A DNA stretch of 64,000 nucleotides from Uliginosibacterium gangwonense (GCA_005239635.1 SBBQ01000013.1:57841-121840), one strand, 5' to 3'. Counted from the first letter of the stretch, positions 50,799-60,879 are shown. Translations and numbers: made by a program. Notes: generated by a model not told the origin, from the sequence alone.

Positions 50799-50834
50799 AT
50801 AAGGGGTTGCCCCCGGTCAGGGGAGTGTCCCAAC
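50799..50834. repeat. 36-base palindromic repeat, copy 2
   Basis: Exact second copy, 30 unrelated bases after the first (period 66). 36/30 is the geometry of a type II-C CRISPR unit, but only two copies and no cas genes are seen. It lies 93 bases before the decarboxylase start. Confidence 0.9.
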
Positions 50835-50927
50835 CAGCTGCCTAGCCTATTGGTGCTATCGCAGTCGCCCACATCGTCTTATACTCGCGCCCTCACTTGA
50901 ATTTTCCGGCAAGACCGGAGGGCTGCG

Positions 50928-53168
50928 ATGCGATTTCACTTCCCCATCATTATTATTGACGAAGACTTTCGTTCGGAAAACGCTTCCGGATTGGGGATTC
51001 GTGCGCTCGCCGATGCGATTCAAGCCGAAGGCATGGAAGTGCTGGGCGTTACAAGCTACGGTGACCTTTCTTCGTTTGCGCAACAGCAGAGCCGTGCTTC
51101 ATGCTTTATCTTGTCGTTAGACGACGAGGAGCTGGTTAGCGAAGAAGAAGAAACTATCGCGGAACTCCGCGGGTTTGTACAAGAAATTCGTTGCCGCAAT
51201 GCCGAGATACCTATCTTCCTGCATGGTGAAACGCGCACCAGCCGCCACATTCCGAATGATGTGCTGCGTGAGCTGCACGGGTTCATTCACATGTATGAAG
51301 ATACGCCAGAATTCATTGCGCGTTATCTGGTGCGTGAGGCCAAAACATATCTCGAATCTTTACCACCCCCGTTTTTCCGCGCGCTGACACATTACGCGGC
51401 TGATGGCTCCTATTCATGGCACTGCCCCGGGCATTCTGGTGGCGTGGCGTTTTTGAAGAGCCCGGTTGGGCAAATGTTCCACCAGTTCTTTGGCGAGAAC
51501 ATGCTGCGTGCCGACGTGTGTAACGCTGTTGAAGAGCTTGGCCAGTTGCTCGATCACACAGGGCCTGTGGCAGCGTCTGAACGTAATGCCGCGCGCATTT
51601 TTAATTGTGACCATTTGTACTTTGTCACGAATGGTACTTCGACCTCAAACAAGATCGTGTGGCACTCAACCGTGGCGCCGGGTGATATCGTTGTTGTCGA
51701 TCGCAACTGCCACAAATCAGTTTTGCACGCGATTGTGATGACCGGGGCAATCCCTGTGTTCCTCATGCCAACGCGTAACAACTACGGCATCATCGGGCCA
51801 ATTCCCAAGTCAGAGTTTGAGTGGGACAACATCCAGAAAAAAATTGCAGCTCATCCTTTTGCAAGTCAAGTTAAGGGTAAGCCTCGTGTTCTGACGATTA
51901 CGCAAAGTACGTACGACGGCGTGTTGTACAACGTTGAGGCGATTAAGGAAGAGCTGGACGGCAAAATTGATACGCTTCATTTTGATGAGGCGTGGTTGCC
52001 CCATGCTGCATTCCATGATTTTTATGGCGATTACCACGCGATTGGTGCAGACCGGCCTCGATGCAAAGAGTCGATGGTGTTTTCAACTCAGTCTACCCAT
52101 AAGCTGCTGGCGGGTTTGTCGCAGGCGTCACAAATTTTGGTGCAAGACGCAGAGAACAATCGACTCGATCGCGACATTTTCAATGAGTCGTATTTGATGC
52201 ACACCTCAACCTCGCCGCAGTACGCCATTATCGCTTCGTGCGACGTGGCGGCCGCGATGATGGAAGAGCCGGGTGGTACGGCTTTGGTTGAAGAATCGAT
52301 CGCTGAAGCGCTCGATTTCCGTCGCGCCATGCGTAAAGTGGATGAGGAATGGGGCGCAGATTGGTGGTTTAAGGTTTGGGGCCCAGATGATTTGTCGGAA
52401 GAAGGCATCGAAGAGCGCGAAGCGTGGATGCTGAAGGCGGGTGATCGTTGGCACGGCTTTGGCAATCTTGAGCCGGGCTTCAACATGCTCGACCCGATTA
52501 AGGCGACCATCATTACGCCGGGGCTCGATGTTGATGGCGACTTTGCGGAGGACTTTGGTATTCCCGCTGCTATTGTTACCAAATACTTGGCTGAGCACGG
52601 GGTGATTGTTGAGAAATGCGGCCTGTACTCTTTCTTCATCATGTTCACCATCGGCATTACCAAAGGTCGTTGGAACACCATGGTGACGGAGTTGCAGCAG
52701 TTCAAAGACGACTACGACAAAAACCATCCGCTGTGGAAAGTGCTGCCTGAGTTTGTGGCGAAGAATCCACGTTACGAACGCATGGGCCTGCGTGATTTGT
52801 GTAAGCAAATTCACGAAGTGTACAAAGCCAATGATGTGGCACGCCTCACCACAGAAATGTACCTGTCGAACATGGAACCGGCGATGAAGCCGTCAGATGC
52901 GTTTGCGCGCATGGCACACCGCGAAATTGAGCGCGTGTCGATTGACGAGTTGGAAGGTCGTGTCACCGCGATGCTGGTTACACCTTACCCGCCGGGTATT
53001 CCGCTGTTAATTCCGGGTGAGCGCTTTAATCGCAAAATTGTGAATTACCTGAAATTTGCACGCGATTTTAATGAGCGCTTCCCGGGTTTTGAGACCGACA
53101 TTCACGGTCTTGTGAAGTCGGTGGATGATGCAGGCAAGGTCCGTTACTACGTTGATTGCGTAAAGTAA
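50928..53168 (+). CDS. Orn/Lys/Arg decarboxylase (PLP, fold type I)
   Basis: 746 residues, the size of the inducible AdiA/CadA class. An N-terminal CheY-like wing domain (about 1-130; IIIDEDFRSENASG), then the PLP domain: GSYSWHCPGHSGGVAFLKSP, DVCNAVEELGQLLDHTGPV, FDEAWLPHAAFHDFYGDYHA and the Schiff-base Lys in QSTHKLLAGLSQAS. C-terminal domain with TPYPPGIPLLIPGER. Substrate (arginine, lysine or ornithine) cannot be assigned. It is used for polyamine synthesis or acid resistance. Shine-Dalgarno GGAGGG six bases upstream. The same gene follows apbC-dcd in other Burkholderiales. Confidence 0.94.
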   Translation: MRFHFPIIIIDEDFRSENASGLGIRALADAIQAEGMEVLGVTSYGDLSSFAQQQSRASCFILSLDDEELVSEEEETIAELRGFVQEIRCRNAEIPIFLHGETRTSRHIPNDVLRELHGFIHMYEDTPEFIARYLVREAKTYLESLPPPFFRALTHYAADGSYSWHCPGHSGGVAFLKSPVGQMFHQFFGENMLRADVCNAVEELGQLLDHTGPVAASERNAARIFNCDHLYFVTNGTSTSNKIVWHSTVAPGDIVVVDRNCHKSVLHAIVMTGAIPVFLMPTRNNYGIIGPIPKSEFEWDNIQKKIAAHPFASQVKGKPRVLTITQSTYDGVLYNVEAIKEELDGKIDTLHFDEAWLPHAAFHDFYGDYHAIGADRPRCKESMVFSTQSTHKLLAGLSQASQILVQDAENNRLDRDIFNESYLMHTSTSPQYAIIASCDVAAAMMEEPGGTALVEESIAEALDFRRAMRKVDEEWGADWWFKVWGPDDLSEEGIEEREAWMLKAGDRWHGFGNLEPGFNMLDPIKATIITPGLDVDGDFAEDFGIPAAIVTKYLAEHGVIVEKCGLYSFFIMFTIGITKGRWNTMVTELQQFKDDYDKNHPLWKVLPEFVAKNPRYERMGLRDLCKQIHEVYKANDVARLTTEMYLSNMEPAMKPSDAFARMAHREIERVSIDELEGRVTAMLVTPYPPGIPLLIPGERFNRKIVNYLKFARDFNERFPGFETDIHGLVKSVDDAGKVRYYVDCVK

Positions 53169-53175
53169 TATGCGT

Positions 53176-53196
53176 GGCGTGCCTGATTGGCACGCC
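53176..53196. terminator. Hairpin between convergent decarboxylase and folA
   Basis: GGCGTGCC / GGCACGCC, perfect 8-bp stem, loop TGATT. No T-tract on either side, so terminator function is inferred from its place between converging stops. Confidence 0.45.
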
Positions 53197-53200
53197 TGCG

Positions 53201-53713
53201 TTAGCGTGTGCGTCTTACGAGTTCAATAAAACTAAATGGCAGCCCATTGTTGCTGACGTGCGCGTCTTGCCGCGTCATTTGCCAATCTGCATCAGTAAAT
53301 GACGGGAAGTGTGCGTCGCCCTCAAAGTCTTGTTCTATTCGCGTAAGCACCATACGCCGCGCTAAAGGCAGTGCTTGTCGATAGAGTTCTGCACCACCAA
53401 TCACAAACACATCATCAGCGTTGACGGCTGCATCCAGCGCAGCAGTGAGTGAGCTCACAACGGTCGCGCCATCCGCTTGATATGTCGGGTTACGACTCAC
53501 CACTATATTGTGTCGGCCGGGCAGTGGGCGAAAAGTATCCGGTAGCGATTCCCATGTTTTTCGCCCCATGATGACCGGCTTGCCACGTGTGGCTTCTCGA
53601 AAATGCTTCATGTCTTCCGGCAAGTGCCACGGCAGCGTGTTGTTAATGCCAATCACCCCGTTGCGTGCTAATGCCGCAATAAGCACTAAGTTTGGCAAAG
53701 CGCGTTCACTCAC
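53201..53713 (-). CDS. folA: Dihydrofolate reductase
   Basis: 170 residues from a GTG at 53713 that overlaps the thyA stop. Motifs: [25 protein letters not shown] with the Asp/Glu active site, [21 protein letters not shown] and [15 protein letters not shown]. It regenerates tetrahydrofolate after the thymidylate synthase step. Co-transcribed with thyA. Exact word at 53278. Confidence 0.96.
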   Translation of the reverse strand: MSERALPNLVLIAALARNGVIGINNTLPWHLPEDMKHFREATRGKPVIMGRKTWESLPDTFRPLPGRHNIVVSRNPTYQADGATVVSSLTAALDAAVNADDVFVIGGAELYRQALPLARRMVLTRIEQDFEGDAHFPSFTDADWQMTRQDAHVSNNGLPFSFIELVRRTR

Positions 53714-54504
53714 ACCGCCACCTTAGCTGCAATGTGGGGGTGGGGGGCATACCCTTCGAGTGTGAAATCTTCGAAGCGAAACTCGAATAAATCCTTAACT
53801 TCAGGATTGATCTTCAATATTGGCAATGGCCGTAGTTCGCGCGTGAGCTGCAGGCGGGCCTGCTCAAGATGATTGGTGTAAAGGTGCGCATCGCCCAAGG
53901 TATGCACAAAGTCACCTGGTTGATAACCACACACCTGTGCCAGCATCAACGTAAATAAAGCGTAGCTGGCAATGTTAAACGGCACGCCCAAAAAAATATC
54001 TGCGCTGCGTTGATAGAGCTGGCAAGACAATTTTCCATCTGCTACGTAGAACTGAAACAGCGCATGGCAAGGCGGTAATGCCATACGTTCTACATCACCT
54101 GGGTTCCATGCGCTAACAAGATGGCGACGTGAATCTGGATTGTTTTTTAACCCATGCACCAGCTGCGTAATTTGATCGATCTCACGCCCATTGCCGGCTG
54201 GCCAATGACGCCATTGGTGGCCGTAGACCGGGCCAAGGTCACCATTCTCATCTGCCCACTCATCCCAAATGGAGACGCCATTTTCTTTTAGGTAACGAAT
54301 ATTGGTTTCGCCCTTCAAGAACCAAAGCAACTCGTGAATGATCGACTTAGTGTGCAGCTTTTTGGTGGTGAGTAAAGGAAAGCCTTGGCTCAAGTCAAAG
54401 CGCATTTGCCAGCCGAATACAGAGAGCGTACCTGTTCCTGTGCGGTCAGATTTGGCATGCCCGTGTTCGAGCACGTGGCGCATGAGGTCGTGATATTGCT
54501 GCAT
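53710..54504 (-). CDS. thyA: Thymidylate synthase
   Basis: 264 residues, identical in length to E. coli Thy[27 protein letters not shown] at the start, catalytic Cys in [33 protein letters not shown], and the terminal [13 protein letters not shown]. Makes dTMP from dUMP. Its stop overlaps the folA start, so the two form one operon. Divergent from the aminopeptidase gene. Confidence 0.98.
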   Translation of the reverse strand: MQQYHDLMRHVLEHGHAKSDRTGTGTLSVFGWQMRFDLSQGFPLLTTKKLHTKSIIHELLWFLKGETNIRYLKENGVSIWDEWADENGDLGPVYGHQWRHWPAGNGREIDQITQLVHGLKNNPDSRRHLVSAWNPGDVERMALPPCHALFQFYVADGKLSCQLYQRSADIFLGVPFNIASYALFTLMLAQVCGYQPGDFVHTLGDAHLYTNHLEQARLQLTRELRPLPILKINPEVKDLFEFRFEDFTLEGYAPHPHIAAKVAV

Positions 54505-54592
54505 GACGTTATGTGTGATGTAAGTCGAGTGAGTGAGCAGGACTGTCTATAATCGAGTCTATTTTACAACCTGCGCACCCTGTGCGACTGCT

Positions 54593-56146
54593 ATGTCTGC
54601 TCCTGTTCTTGCTCGCTTGCACCATCGCCCCTCTCCACTAGCTGAAGCCGAATTAGGCCAACACACGCATGTAGTAGTGTTGCTACCTGCCGCCAAGCGC
54701 CTAGAAGCGCTGTCTAAGGTGCCTTGCAGCGCGTTGATCCAAGCAGCACTGAAGCGCCGCAAAATGAAGCCAGAGGCATTGGCAAAAACGCCCATTAGCG
54801 TGCAGATGCCTTCTGGTGGCTTGCTCGTGGTGGCGATGCGAGACCCCGGCAAAACCGTTTTTGAGCGCCACACCCTGTTGCGCAAGGCGATTGGCCTGTT
54901 GCTTGAAGAGGCGCCGTCGCGGCTCGCGTTGAGTGTGCCGGGTTCTGATGCAACCGATGCTGCGGCTGAACTGCTGTATTGCACTTGGCTCAATGCTTTT
55001 ACTCTGCCGCAACGCAAAGGCCGCAAGGTCGCTAAAAACACAAAAACGGGCGAGGCAGACGTTGACGATAACGCTAAGAAAGCCGCCGGCGTTCAGCGCA
55101 TTGACTTGTTTGCAGAGGCAGATAAAGGTCGTTTGCAGGCGATTCAAGCCGTGGCTGAGGGCAATTGTTTGTGCCGCGAACTCACTGCTTTGCCGCCGAA
55201 TGAGCTCACACCCGGCGCTTATCGTACACAGATCAAGTCATTGGCGCGTGCAAATGGTTGGGAGCACCACGAATGGGATCTGAAGCAACTGAGCAAAATG
55301 GGGGCGGGTGCATTTGTGGCCGTGGCGCAGGGTTCAAGTGCGCAAGACGCAGCCATTATTCGTTTGCGTTACCGGCCAATAAAATCAGCAGGCACGGTGC
55401 GCCATGTGGCGCTGATTGGCAAAGGCATTTGTTTTGATACTGGGGGGCACAATCTCAAACCCGCACGCTACATGAGTGGCATGCATGAAGATATGAATGG
55501 CTCTGCTGTGGTGCTGGGCATGTTGCAAGCGCTAACCAAAATGAAAGCGCCCATTGCGGTGGACTGCTGGCTGGCGGTGGCGAGTAACCATTTGTCGCCC
55601 GAGGCGTATGTACAAAACAGCGTGATTACATCGTTGCAAGGCACCACGATTGAAGTCGTGCATACCGATGCGGAAGGAAGGCTGGTTCTGGCTGACACTT
55701 TGCAACTGGCTTCACGTGAAGCGCCTGAACTCATGATCGATTTTGCGACGCTAACGGGCACCATGGTGACGGCGCTCGGGGGGCGTATGAGCGGGGTGTT
55801 TGCCACCAGCGATGCACTGGCGCAATACGCACAACAAGCTGGGCGAGATTCAGGCGAACGCGTGGTCGTTTTGCCAATGGAAGAAGATTACGATCAGGCC
55901 CTCGACAGCAAAATTGCTGACGTCAAACAATGTCTTTTAGATGGCGATGCTGATCACATTTACGCTGCGCGCTTCTTGCGTCGATTCACGAGCAAACTGC
56001 CGTGGTTGCATGTAGACCTGTCTGCAGTTAATTGCAGTGGTGGGCTCGGTGCAGTGAATGGTGATCTAACCGGATTCGGCGTGGCGTGGGGTGTGGCCAT
56101 GTTGCAGCACTGGGTGTTGCAAACCAAGTCGGTGCCGAAGTCATAG
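54593..56146 (+). CDS. M17 leucyl aminopeptidase family
   Basis: 517 residues from the ATG at 54593 (an in-frame start at 54533 is less likely). The C-terminal metallopeptidase domain has every metal ligand position: GKGICFDTGGHNLKP (Lys, Asp), MHEDMNGSAVVLG (Asp) and VHTDAEGRLVLADTLQLA (Asp, Glu, and catalytic Arg). The N-terminal domain is divergent and includes a Lys-rich loop (about 145-165). This looks like the YP_/PepB-like branch rather than PepA itself; cysteine-glycine or leucyl specificity cannot be told. Three exact words lie inside. Confidence 0.88.
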   Translation: MSAPVLARLHHRPSPLAEAELGQHTHVVVLLPAAKRLEALSKVPCSALIQAALKRRKMKPEALAKTPISVQMPSGGLLVVAMRDPGKTVFERHTLLRKAIGLLLEEAPSRLALSVPGSDATDAAAELLYCTWLNAFTLPQRKGRKVAKNTKTGEADVDDNAKKAAGVQRIDLFAEADKGRLQAIQAVAEGNCLCRELTALPPNELTPGAYRTQIKSLARANGWEHHEWDLKQLSKMGAGAFVAVAQGSSAQDAAIIRLRYRPIKSAGTVRHVALIGKGICFDTGGHNLKPARYMSGMHEDMNGSAVVLGMLQALTKMKAPIAVDCWLAVASNHLSPEAYVQNSVITSLQGTTIEVVHTDAEGRLVLADTLQLASREAPELMIDFATLTGTMVTALGGRMSGVFATSDALAQYAQQAGRDSGERVVVLPMEEDYDQALDSKIADVKQCLLDGDADHIYAARFLRRFTSKLPWLHVDLSAVNCSGGLGAVNGDLTGFGVAWGVAMLQHWVLQTKSVPKS

Positions 56147-56393
56147 CGGCTCGATACCGCGATTCGTCCTGCTGCATACTACGCGAGAAGCGCTATCGGA
56201 TGTCCGCCGTTAAGGGCACTCGCTCAAAGCGCGATGTGTAGCGAAAGAAATTTTATGTGAAGGACTGTGCACAGTTACGCAAGTCGTGTCATCATAAACG
56301 AATTGCTTATTCGGGCCATTGGGGTATGCGTCATACGCGGCTTGAGGTTGCACTGCAGCATTCGCCGCGCCGTAGCCCCCGGACATCGCATCG

Positions 56394-57860
56394 ATGAACT
56401 TTGCTTTGCCTGCCACACAGTCTGAATCATCTGACCTCCGCGAAGTCGTGAACGCGGTGGCTGAACTGCCCGCTTTGGCGGCGCTGAGCGAACTCTCCCG
56501 CTGGATTGAAATTTTAGCTGGCCGTGAAGATATGCCGGCTAGCCAGCGTTACGCCCAAACACTAGAGCTTGAAGTGGCTGCCGCCCCGCGCGTGCAAGAC
56601 TTGAGCGATCGTTACTTTCAGTGGGCCTCACAAGACTATCGTGAAGCAGAGCCGATCTGGAAAACGCTTCATGGTTATTGGGATGCGCTCGGCAGTTGCC
56701 ACGAGGTTAGTCTGCATCAGATGAACGCAGGAATGGCTGGGGATGTACCAGCCATTTTTTCAGCGCTTTGCACCCGTGTGATTCGTAGTTTGCGCCACCG
56801 CCTACAATGGGACCTGTTGCGATATGGTCCGCTTGATGAAGGCATGTGGCAAGCAGCCGGACAAGCTTATCTCTATGCGTGCCGTGCCAATATGGCGCAA
56901 CGCTTGGTAGAAGATGTTGATCCAGCTACGCCAACCTCAGCAGAGCAAGAATATCTGTGTGCCATTGGCACCTATATTTCCGGTTTAGAAAACCTAGCAC
57001 CCGCACAAATTCGCATGGCGCTGCAATTGATTGAGCATTTTGCCAATCACTTTTCCGTGACCGTGCGGGCAGAGCCCGTGAGTACGCACTGGCTCGATGC
57101 GGCTCAGCCTCAGCCACCGCTGCGTTTAGTGCGTCAGCCGGTGCCATCCGATGGCCTGCGTTTTTTTTCCGCCGCGGCTGCTTCGCAGGCGGTTTCTGCT
57201 GTGCAAGACGTATTGCAAGACGGCGTGATGCTTACGGGCGTGCGCTGGCAAGTCGTGCCGCGTCGAGATGAGCTGTTGCCGGTATTACGTCACCTTGCGT
57301 CGTTGTGGTCGATCCGCATGCCGATTCGTAATAGTCGTCGTCATGGTATGCAGTGTGGCGTTGCGGTCGCACCCGGTTTGCAACCGCTGTATGACGTGCT
57401 GACGGGCGTAGAGGGTAGTGACTTACCTTTGCTCAATTGGCAAATTCAAGATGCAAGTTTAGGTGGAGTTGGCGTGACAGCGCCTTCATCATCGTCCGAT
57501 TGGTTGCAGGTCGGTAGCTTGGTCGGTTTGCAGCCGGATGGCGGTGGATGGGCCTTGGGCGTGGTACGCCGCTATCAACGCGGCAAAGATGCGCAGGGTG
57601 TGGTGGGCGTGCAAACGCTTTCAACACGTCCGGTGCCGCTCGCGGTGCAAGGCGTTAATACCTCGCACGCTATTGCGTTAGATTCGATGGATGCGGATGG
57701 CTCTGTGCGTGTCGTATTAGGTGGCCAGCGCTTTGCGCCGGGGCGCGTGTTGCACGGTCTCTTGGGTGGTATGCCCGTGATGTTGGACCCCATCGAGTTG
57801 GTCGAGCGCGGAACAGATTACGACATCGCGCGTTATCGGTTAATTCCGCAAGGCGAATAA
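56394..57860 (+). CDS. 488-residue protein of unknown function with PilZ-like tail
   Basis: No confident family. N-terminal 240 residues are all-helical (WIEILAGREDMPASQRY, LHGYWDALGSCHEVSLHQM, QEYLCAIGTYISGLENL). The middle (about 260-345) looks like an alpha/beta unit. Residues 347-430 read NWQIQDASLGGVGVTAP, then LQVGSLVGLQPDGGGWALGV and VRRYQRG, resembling the D-x-S-x-x-G-x-G core and beta strands of PilZ domains, but the usual RxxxR switch is not clear. A cytoplasmic signalling or motility-related role is inference. It stands alone between the aminopeptidase and mog. Confidence 0.7.
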   Translation: MNFALPATQSESSDLREVVNAVAELPALAALSELSRWIEILAGREDMPASQRYAQTLELEVAAAPRVQDLSDRYFQWASQDYREAEPIWKTLHGYWDALGSCHEVSLHQMNAGMAGDVPAIFSALCTRVIRSLRHRLQWDLLRYGPLDEGMWQAAGQAYLYACRANMAQRLVEDVDPATPTSAEQEYLCAIGTYISGLENLAPAQIRMALQLIEHFANHFSVTVRAEPVSTHWLDAAQPQPPLRLVRQPVPSDGLRFFSAAAASQAVSAVQDVLQDGVMLTGVRWQVVPRRDELLPVLRHLASLWSIRMPIRNSRRHGMQCGVAVAPGLQPLYDVLTGVEGSDLPLLNWQIQDASLGGVGVTAPSSSSDWLQVGSLVGLQPDGGGWALGVVRRYQRGKDAQGVVGVQTLSTRPVPLAVQGVNTSHAIALDSMDADGSVRVVLGGQRFAPGRVLHGLLGGMPVMLDPIELVERGTDYDIARYRLIPQGE

Positions 57861-57938
57861 TCGCACCGATCAAATTGTCGTCAAAACAGCGTGTGTATGC
57901 ACACACTGCAAAGATGACTGCATAACTCAAGCAAACAT

Positions 57939-58562
57939 CTAGCGAGTATTACTCGAAGTGGGCCGAATTGCTGATTTTGGTCGAAACGCCTTGATCACAT
58001 TTTCGTCTGTTTCAATGTAAGGGCCGCCCAGCAAATCGATGCAGTACGGGATGGCTGCAAAAATGCCTGCCATACGTACGGTGCCATCGGCATGTCGCGC
58101 ACCTTCAAGCGTTTCTTGAATCGATTTAGGTTGACCCGGCAAATTCACGATCAAGGTCTTGCCACGAATAGCGCCGACTTGGCGTGACAAAATCGCCGTT
58201 GGTACAAACTCCAAACTAATGCGTCGCATTTGCTCGCCAAAGCCGGGCATCTCGCGCTGTGCCACAGCTAGCGTAGCGTCCGGCGTGACATCTCGCGGAG
58301 CGGGACCTGTGCCACCCGTGGTGAACACGAGGTGGCAGTGTTGGTGATCGCACAAATCGATTAAGGTACGCTCAATCTCGTCGCACTCATCTGCAATCAG
58401 CCGTGCCTCAAACAGGTGCGGCGAGGTGATAGCGCGAGTGAGCCATTCGCGTAGCGCAGGAATGCCACGATCTTCATATACGCCTTGACTCGCGCGATCT
58501 GAAACCGAAAGCAATCCAATACGCAGGGTATCTTCCACGGCGGGACTGGCAGGGGTACTCAT
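57939..58562 (-). CDS. mog: Molybdopterin adenylyltransferase
   Basis: 207 residues from the ATG at 58562 (the frame opens earlier within the yjgA stop). MoCF-fold signatures: IGLLSVSDRASQGVYEDRGI, VFTTGGTGPAPRDVTPDATL and NLPGQPKSIQETLEG. It adenylates molybdopterin before Mo insertion. It lies 7 bases after yjgA on the same strand. Confidence 0.95.
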   Translation of the reverse strand: MSTPASPAVEDTLRIGLLSVSDRASQGVYEDRGIPALREWLTRAITSPHLFEARLIADECDEIERTLIDLCDHQHCHLVFTTGGTGPAPRDVTPDATLAVAQREMPGFGEQMRRISLEFVPTAILSRQVGAIRGKTLIVNLPGQPKSIQETLEGARHADGTVRMAGIFAAIPYCIDLLGGPYIETDENVIKAFRPKSAIRPTSSNTR

Positions 58563-58569
58563 GCTGACT

Positions 58570-59160
58570 TTATGTCTCGTCACTCAAGTCGTCATCATCT
58601 GCCGGCGCGGGTTCATTAGATTTGGTGCTGGAATCGAGTTCTTTGAGCACCTTAAACATCTCACGAAAGGCACGCGGTGGTTTGTTTTGTTCTCGCTCGC
58701 GTAAAGCATTGCGACGCAATTGGCGGAGCTGCTGAATATCGAGATTGGGATAGAGCGCGAGCAATTCGTTCAGCACATCTTCATCAGCCAATAAGCGTGT
58801 GCGCCATTGTTCCAGTCGGTGCTGGCGTGCAACTTCGGCGGCTGAAACACCATTGATGACATCAAGCGCTTCGCGAATAGGCGTCGCGTCGGCATCGCGC
58901 ATCAATTTGCCAATGTATTGCATTTGGCGGCGTCGCGCCTCGTGTTTAGTAATGCGCTGTGCTTGCAGCACAGCAGTGCGCAACACATCGGGCATGGCAA
59001 TGCGCTGTAATTGCTCTTTAGATAAGCCGACCAGTGCCTCGCCGACACCCTGTAACGCCTGCATGTCGCGCTTAAGTTGCGATTTGCTGGGGCGCGTTGG
59101 TGCGTCATCAAACGCATCATCTGCGCTGTCGGTTGGATGGGTAGAAGTTGGGCGTGCCAT
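58570..59160 (-). CDS. yjgA: Ribosome biogenesis factor YjgA (DarP family)
   Basis: 196 residues, helical throughout: PSKSQLKRDMQALQGVGEAL, IAMPDVLRTAVLQAQRITKH, RRRQMQYIGKLMRDAD, LNELLALYPNLDIQQLRQLR. These match the YjgA/DUF615 family, which binds the 50S subunit late in assembly. Divergent from pmbA, the usual neighbour; mog follows. An exact word lies at 58906. Confidence 0.94.
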   Translation of the reverse strand: MARPTSTHPTDSADDAFDDAPTRPSKSQLKRDMQALQGVGEALVGLSKEQLQRIAMPDVLRTAVLQAQRITKHEARRRQMQYIGKLMRDADATPIREALDVINGVSAAEVARQHRLEQWRTRLLADEDVLNELLALYPNLDIQQLRQLRRNALREREQNKPPRAFREMFKVLKELDSSTKSNEPAPADDDDLSDET

Positions 59161-59413
59161 GTAATGCCTTTAATCGGGCTGAAATCCCTGTCGTGTGTGT
59201 TGGCAGTTATGCTAGCAGCCTGTCGACGAAGGTGTTCTCGATACGGTGGCGTCCGTGCGTGACACACTGTTTCAAGTTAGCGGTGACACGAGCCTGCAAG
59301 GGACGCATGGAATGGGTATGATTATAAACTTGCGTGGCTGTTCGCGTCGCCCCGTTTCAGAAAATCGTCACCCTATAGTGTGTTTATCGTAATTGCTCGT
59401 TTTAGTACCACAT

Positions 59414-60811
59414 ATGCAACGCCCAGAAAATTCAGAGCAGTCTAACGTGTCCAATAACGTACAAAGTGATATGTCTACTCAAGGCTTTAGCTACAACGAT
59501 GAGCGACTTACAGCGCTAGCCGAGCAGGTGCTTGATTATGCTCGCACGCGTGGCGCTACCGCTTGTGAGACGGATGTATCCGAAGGCTATGGTCAGGCGG
59601 TTACGGTGCGCAAAGGTGAGGTTGAAACCATTGAGTACAACCGCGACAAAGGCTTGGGTGTAACAGTCTATGTAGGCCAGCAACGTGGCCATGCTTCGAC
59701 TTCAGATTTTTCTGCTGAAGCGTTGCGCGCAGCAGTCGATGCGGCAATCTCAATCGCGCGCTTAACCGCAGCCGATCCCTTTGCAGGCCTGCCGGACCCG
59801 GCCTTATTGGCGCGTGAGCCACGTGATTTGGATTTGTTTCACCCGTGGGAAATCAGTGTCGAGCAATCGATTGAAATGGCGCGTGAATGCGAGGCTGCCG
59901 CTTTCCGTGTAAGCCCCGAAATTCGCAACTCAGAAGGGGCGACGATTGCAACGCATAGCGCGCATTTTGTGTCGGCTAATAGCCTTGGTTTTATGGGCGG
60001 TTTTTCAACGTCACGTCATTCATTGTCTTGTGCTGTCATTGCGGGCGAAGGCGACCAAATGCAGCGTGACGACTGGTATTCCAGCAAACGTGATTGGCGC
60101 GAGTTGGCCGACCCGGCTGCCGTGGGTGATTACGCTGCACGACGCGCACTCTCTAGAGTCGGTGCTGTTCGAATGCCAACTTGCACCGTGCCGGTTTTGT
60201 TTGAAGCGCCCTTGGCGTGCGGACTTCTTGGCAATTTTGTTTATGCCGCAAGCGGCGGCAGTTTGTATCGTAAGAGCTCATTTTTGCTCGATAGCTTGGG
60301 CGAGCAAATTTTCGCGCCGGGCGTCCGCATCTCTGAACGACCGCATATGCCGAAGGGCATGGGGAGTACGCCATTTGATGACGACGGCGTTGCCACACAT
60401 GAACGTGAGGTGGTTAAAAAAGGCGTGCTGCAAGGTTACTTTCTCGGTACGTACTCAGCCCGCAAGTTGGGTATGCAAACAACTGGAAATGCGGGTGGCG
60501 CACACAATTTAATTATGCATGGCGGCAAACGTGACTTTGACGCCATGCTCAAACACATGGGGCGCGGTTTACTGGTGACGGAAGTGCTCGGCCAAGGTGT
60601 GAATTACGTGACGGGCGATTATTCCCGTGGCGCAGCCGGTTACTGGGTCGAGAATGGCGAGATTGTGTGTCCCATTCAAGAAATTACCATTGCCGGTAAT
60701 TTGCGCGATATGTTCCGCGGTATAGTTGATGTGGGGGCTGATACTATGATTCGCGGTTCCAAGCAAAGCGGTTCAATTTTGATTGACGCGATGCGGATTG
60801 CGGGTGAGTAA
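59414..60811 (+). CDS. pmbA: Metalloprotease PmbA (TldE)
   Basis: 465 residues from the ATG at 59414; ATG 59471 would remove 19 poorly conserved residues. TldE-family features: VRKGEVETIEYNRDKGLGVTVYVG, the central GFMGGFSTSRHSLSCAVIAG, and late GNAGGAHNLIMHGGKRDF with NYVTGDYSRGAAGYWVENGE. TldE partners the HExxxH protein TldD in a microcin/antitoxin-processing complex; tldD is not in the window. Terminator follows at 60880. Confidence 0.95.
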   Translation: MQRPENSEQSNVSNNVQSDMSTQGFSYNDERLTALAEQVLDYARTRGATACETDVSEGYGQAVTVRKGEVETIEYNRDKGLGVTVYVGQQRGHASTSDFSAEALRAAVDAAISIARLTAADPFAGLPDPALLAREPRDLDLFHPWEISVEQSIEMARECEAAAFRVSPEIRNSEGATIATHSAHFVSANSLGFMGGFSTSRHSLSCAVIAGEGDQMQRDDWYSSKRDWRELADPAAVGDYAARRALSRVGAVRMPTCTVPVLFEAPLACGLLGNFVYAASGGSLYRKSSFLLDSLGEQIFAPGVRISERPHMPKGMGSTPFDDDGVATHEREVVKKGVLQGYFLGTYSARKLGMQTTGNAGGAHNLIMHGGKRDFDAMLKHMGRGLLVTEVLGQGVNYVTGDYSRGAAGYWVENGEIVCPIQEITIAGNLRDMFRGIVDVGADTMIRGSKQSGSILIDAMRIAGE

Positions 60812-60879
60812 CCCTAATAGCTTTAGGCGCTTTGAGTTAAAAGCTGCATGTGTATTGGGTGCATACAAATGGTGTGAAT

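Noticed and set aside
50733..50834. Firm CRISPR array call
   Set aside because: Only two repeats and one spacer, strong internal palindromes and no cas genes in the window; kept as a repeat and a finding.
56210..56416. Minus-strand 68-codon frame with a plausible amino-acid composition
   Set aside because: It overlaps the start of the 488-residue gene, has no Shine-Dalgarno at its GTG or at the ATG at 56386, no signal peptide and no recognised family.
57891..57906. GTGTGT/ACACAC hairpin as terminator between the 488-residue gene and mog
   Set aside because: Alternating purine-pyrimidine palindrome with a short stem and no T-tract.
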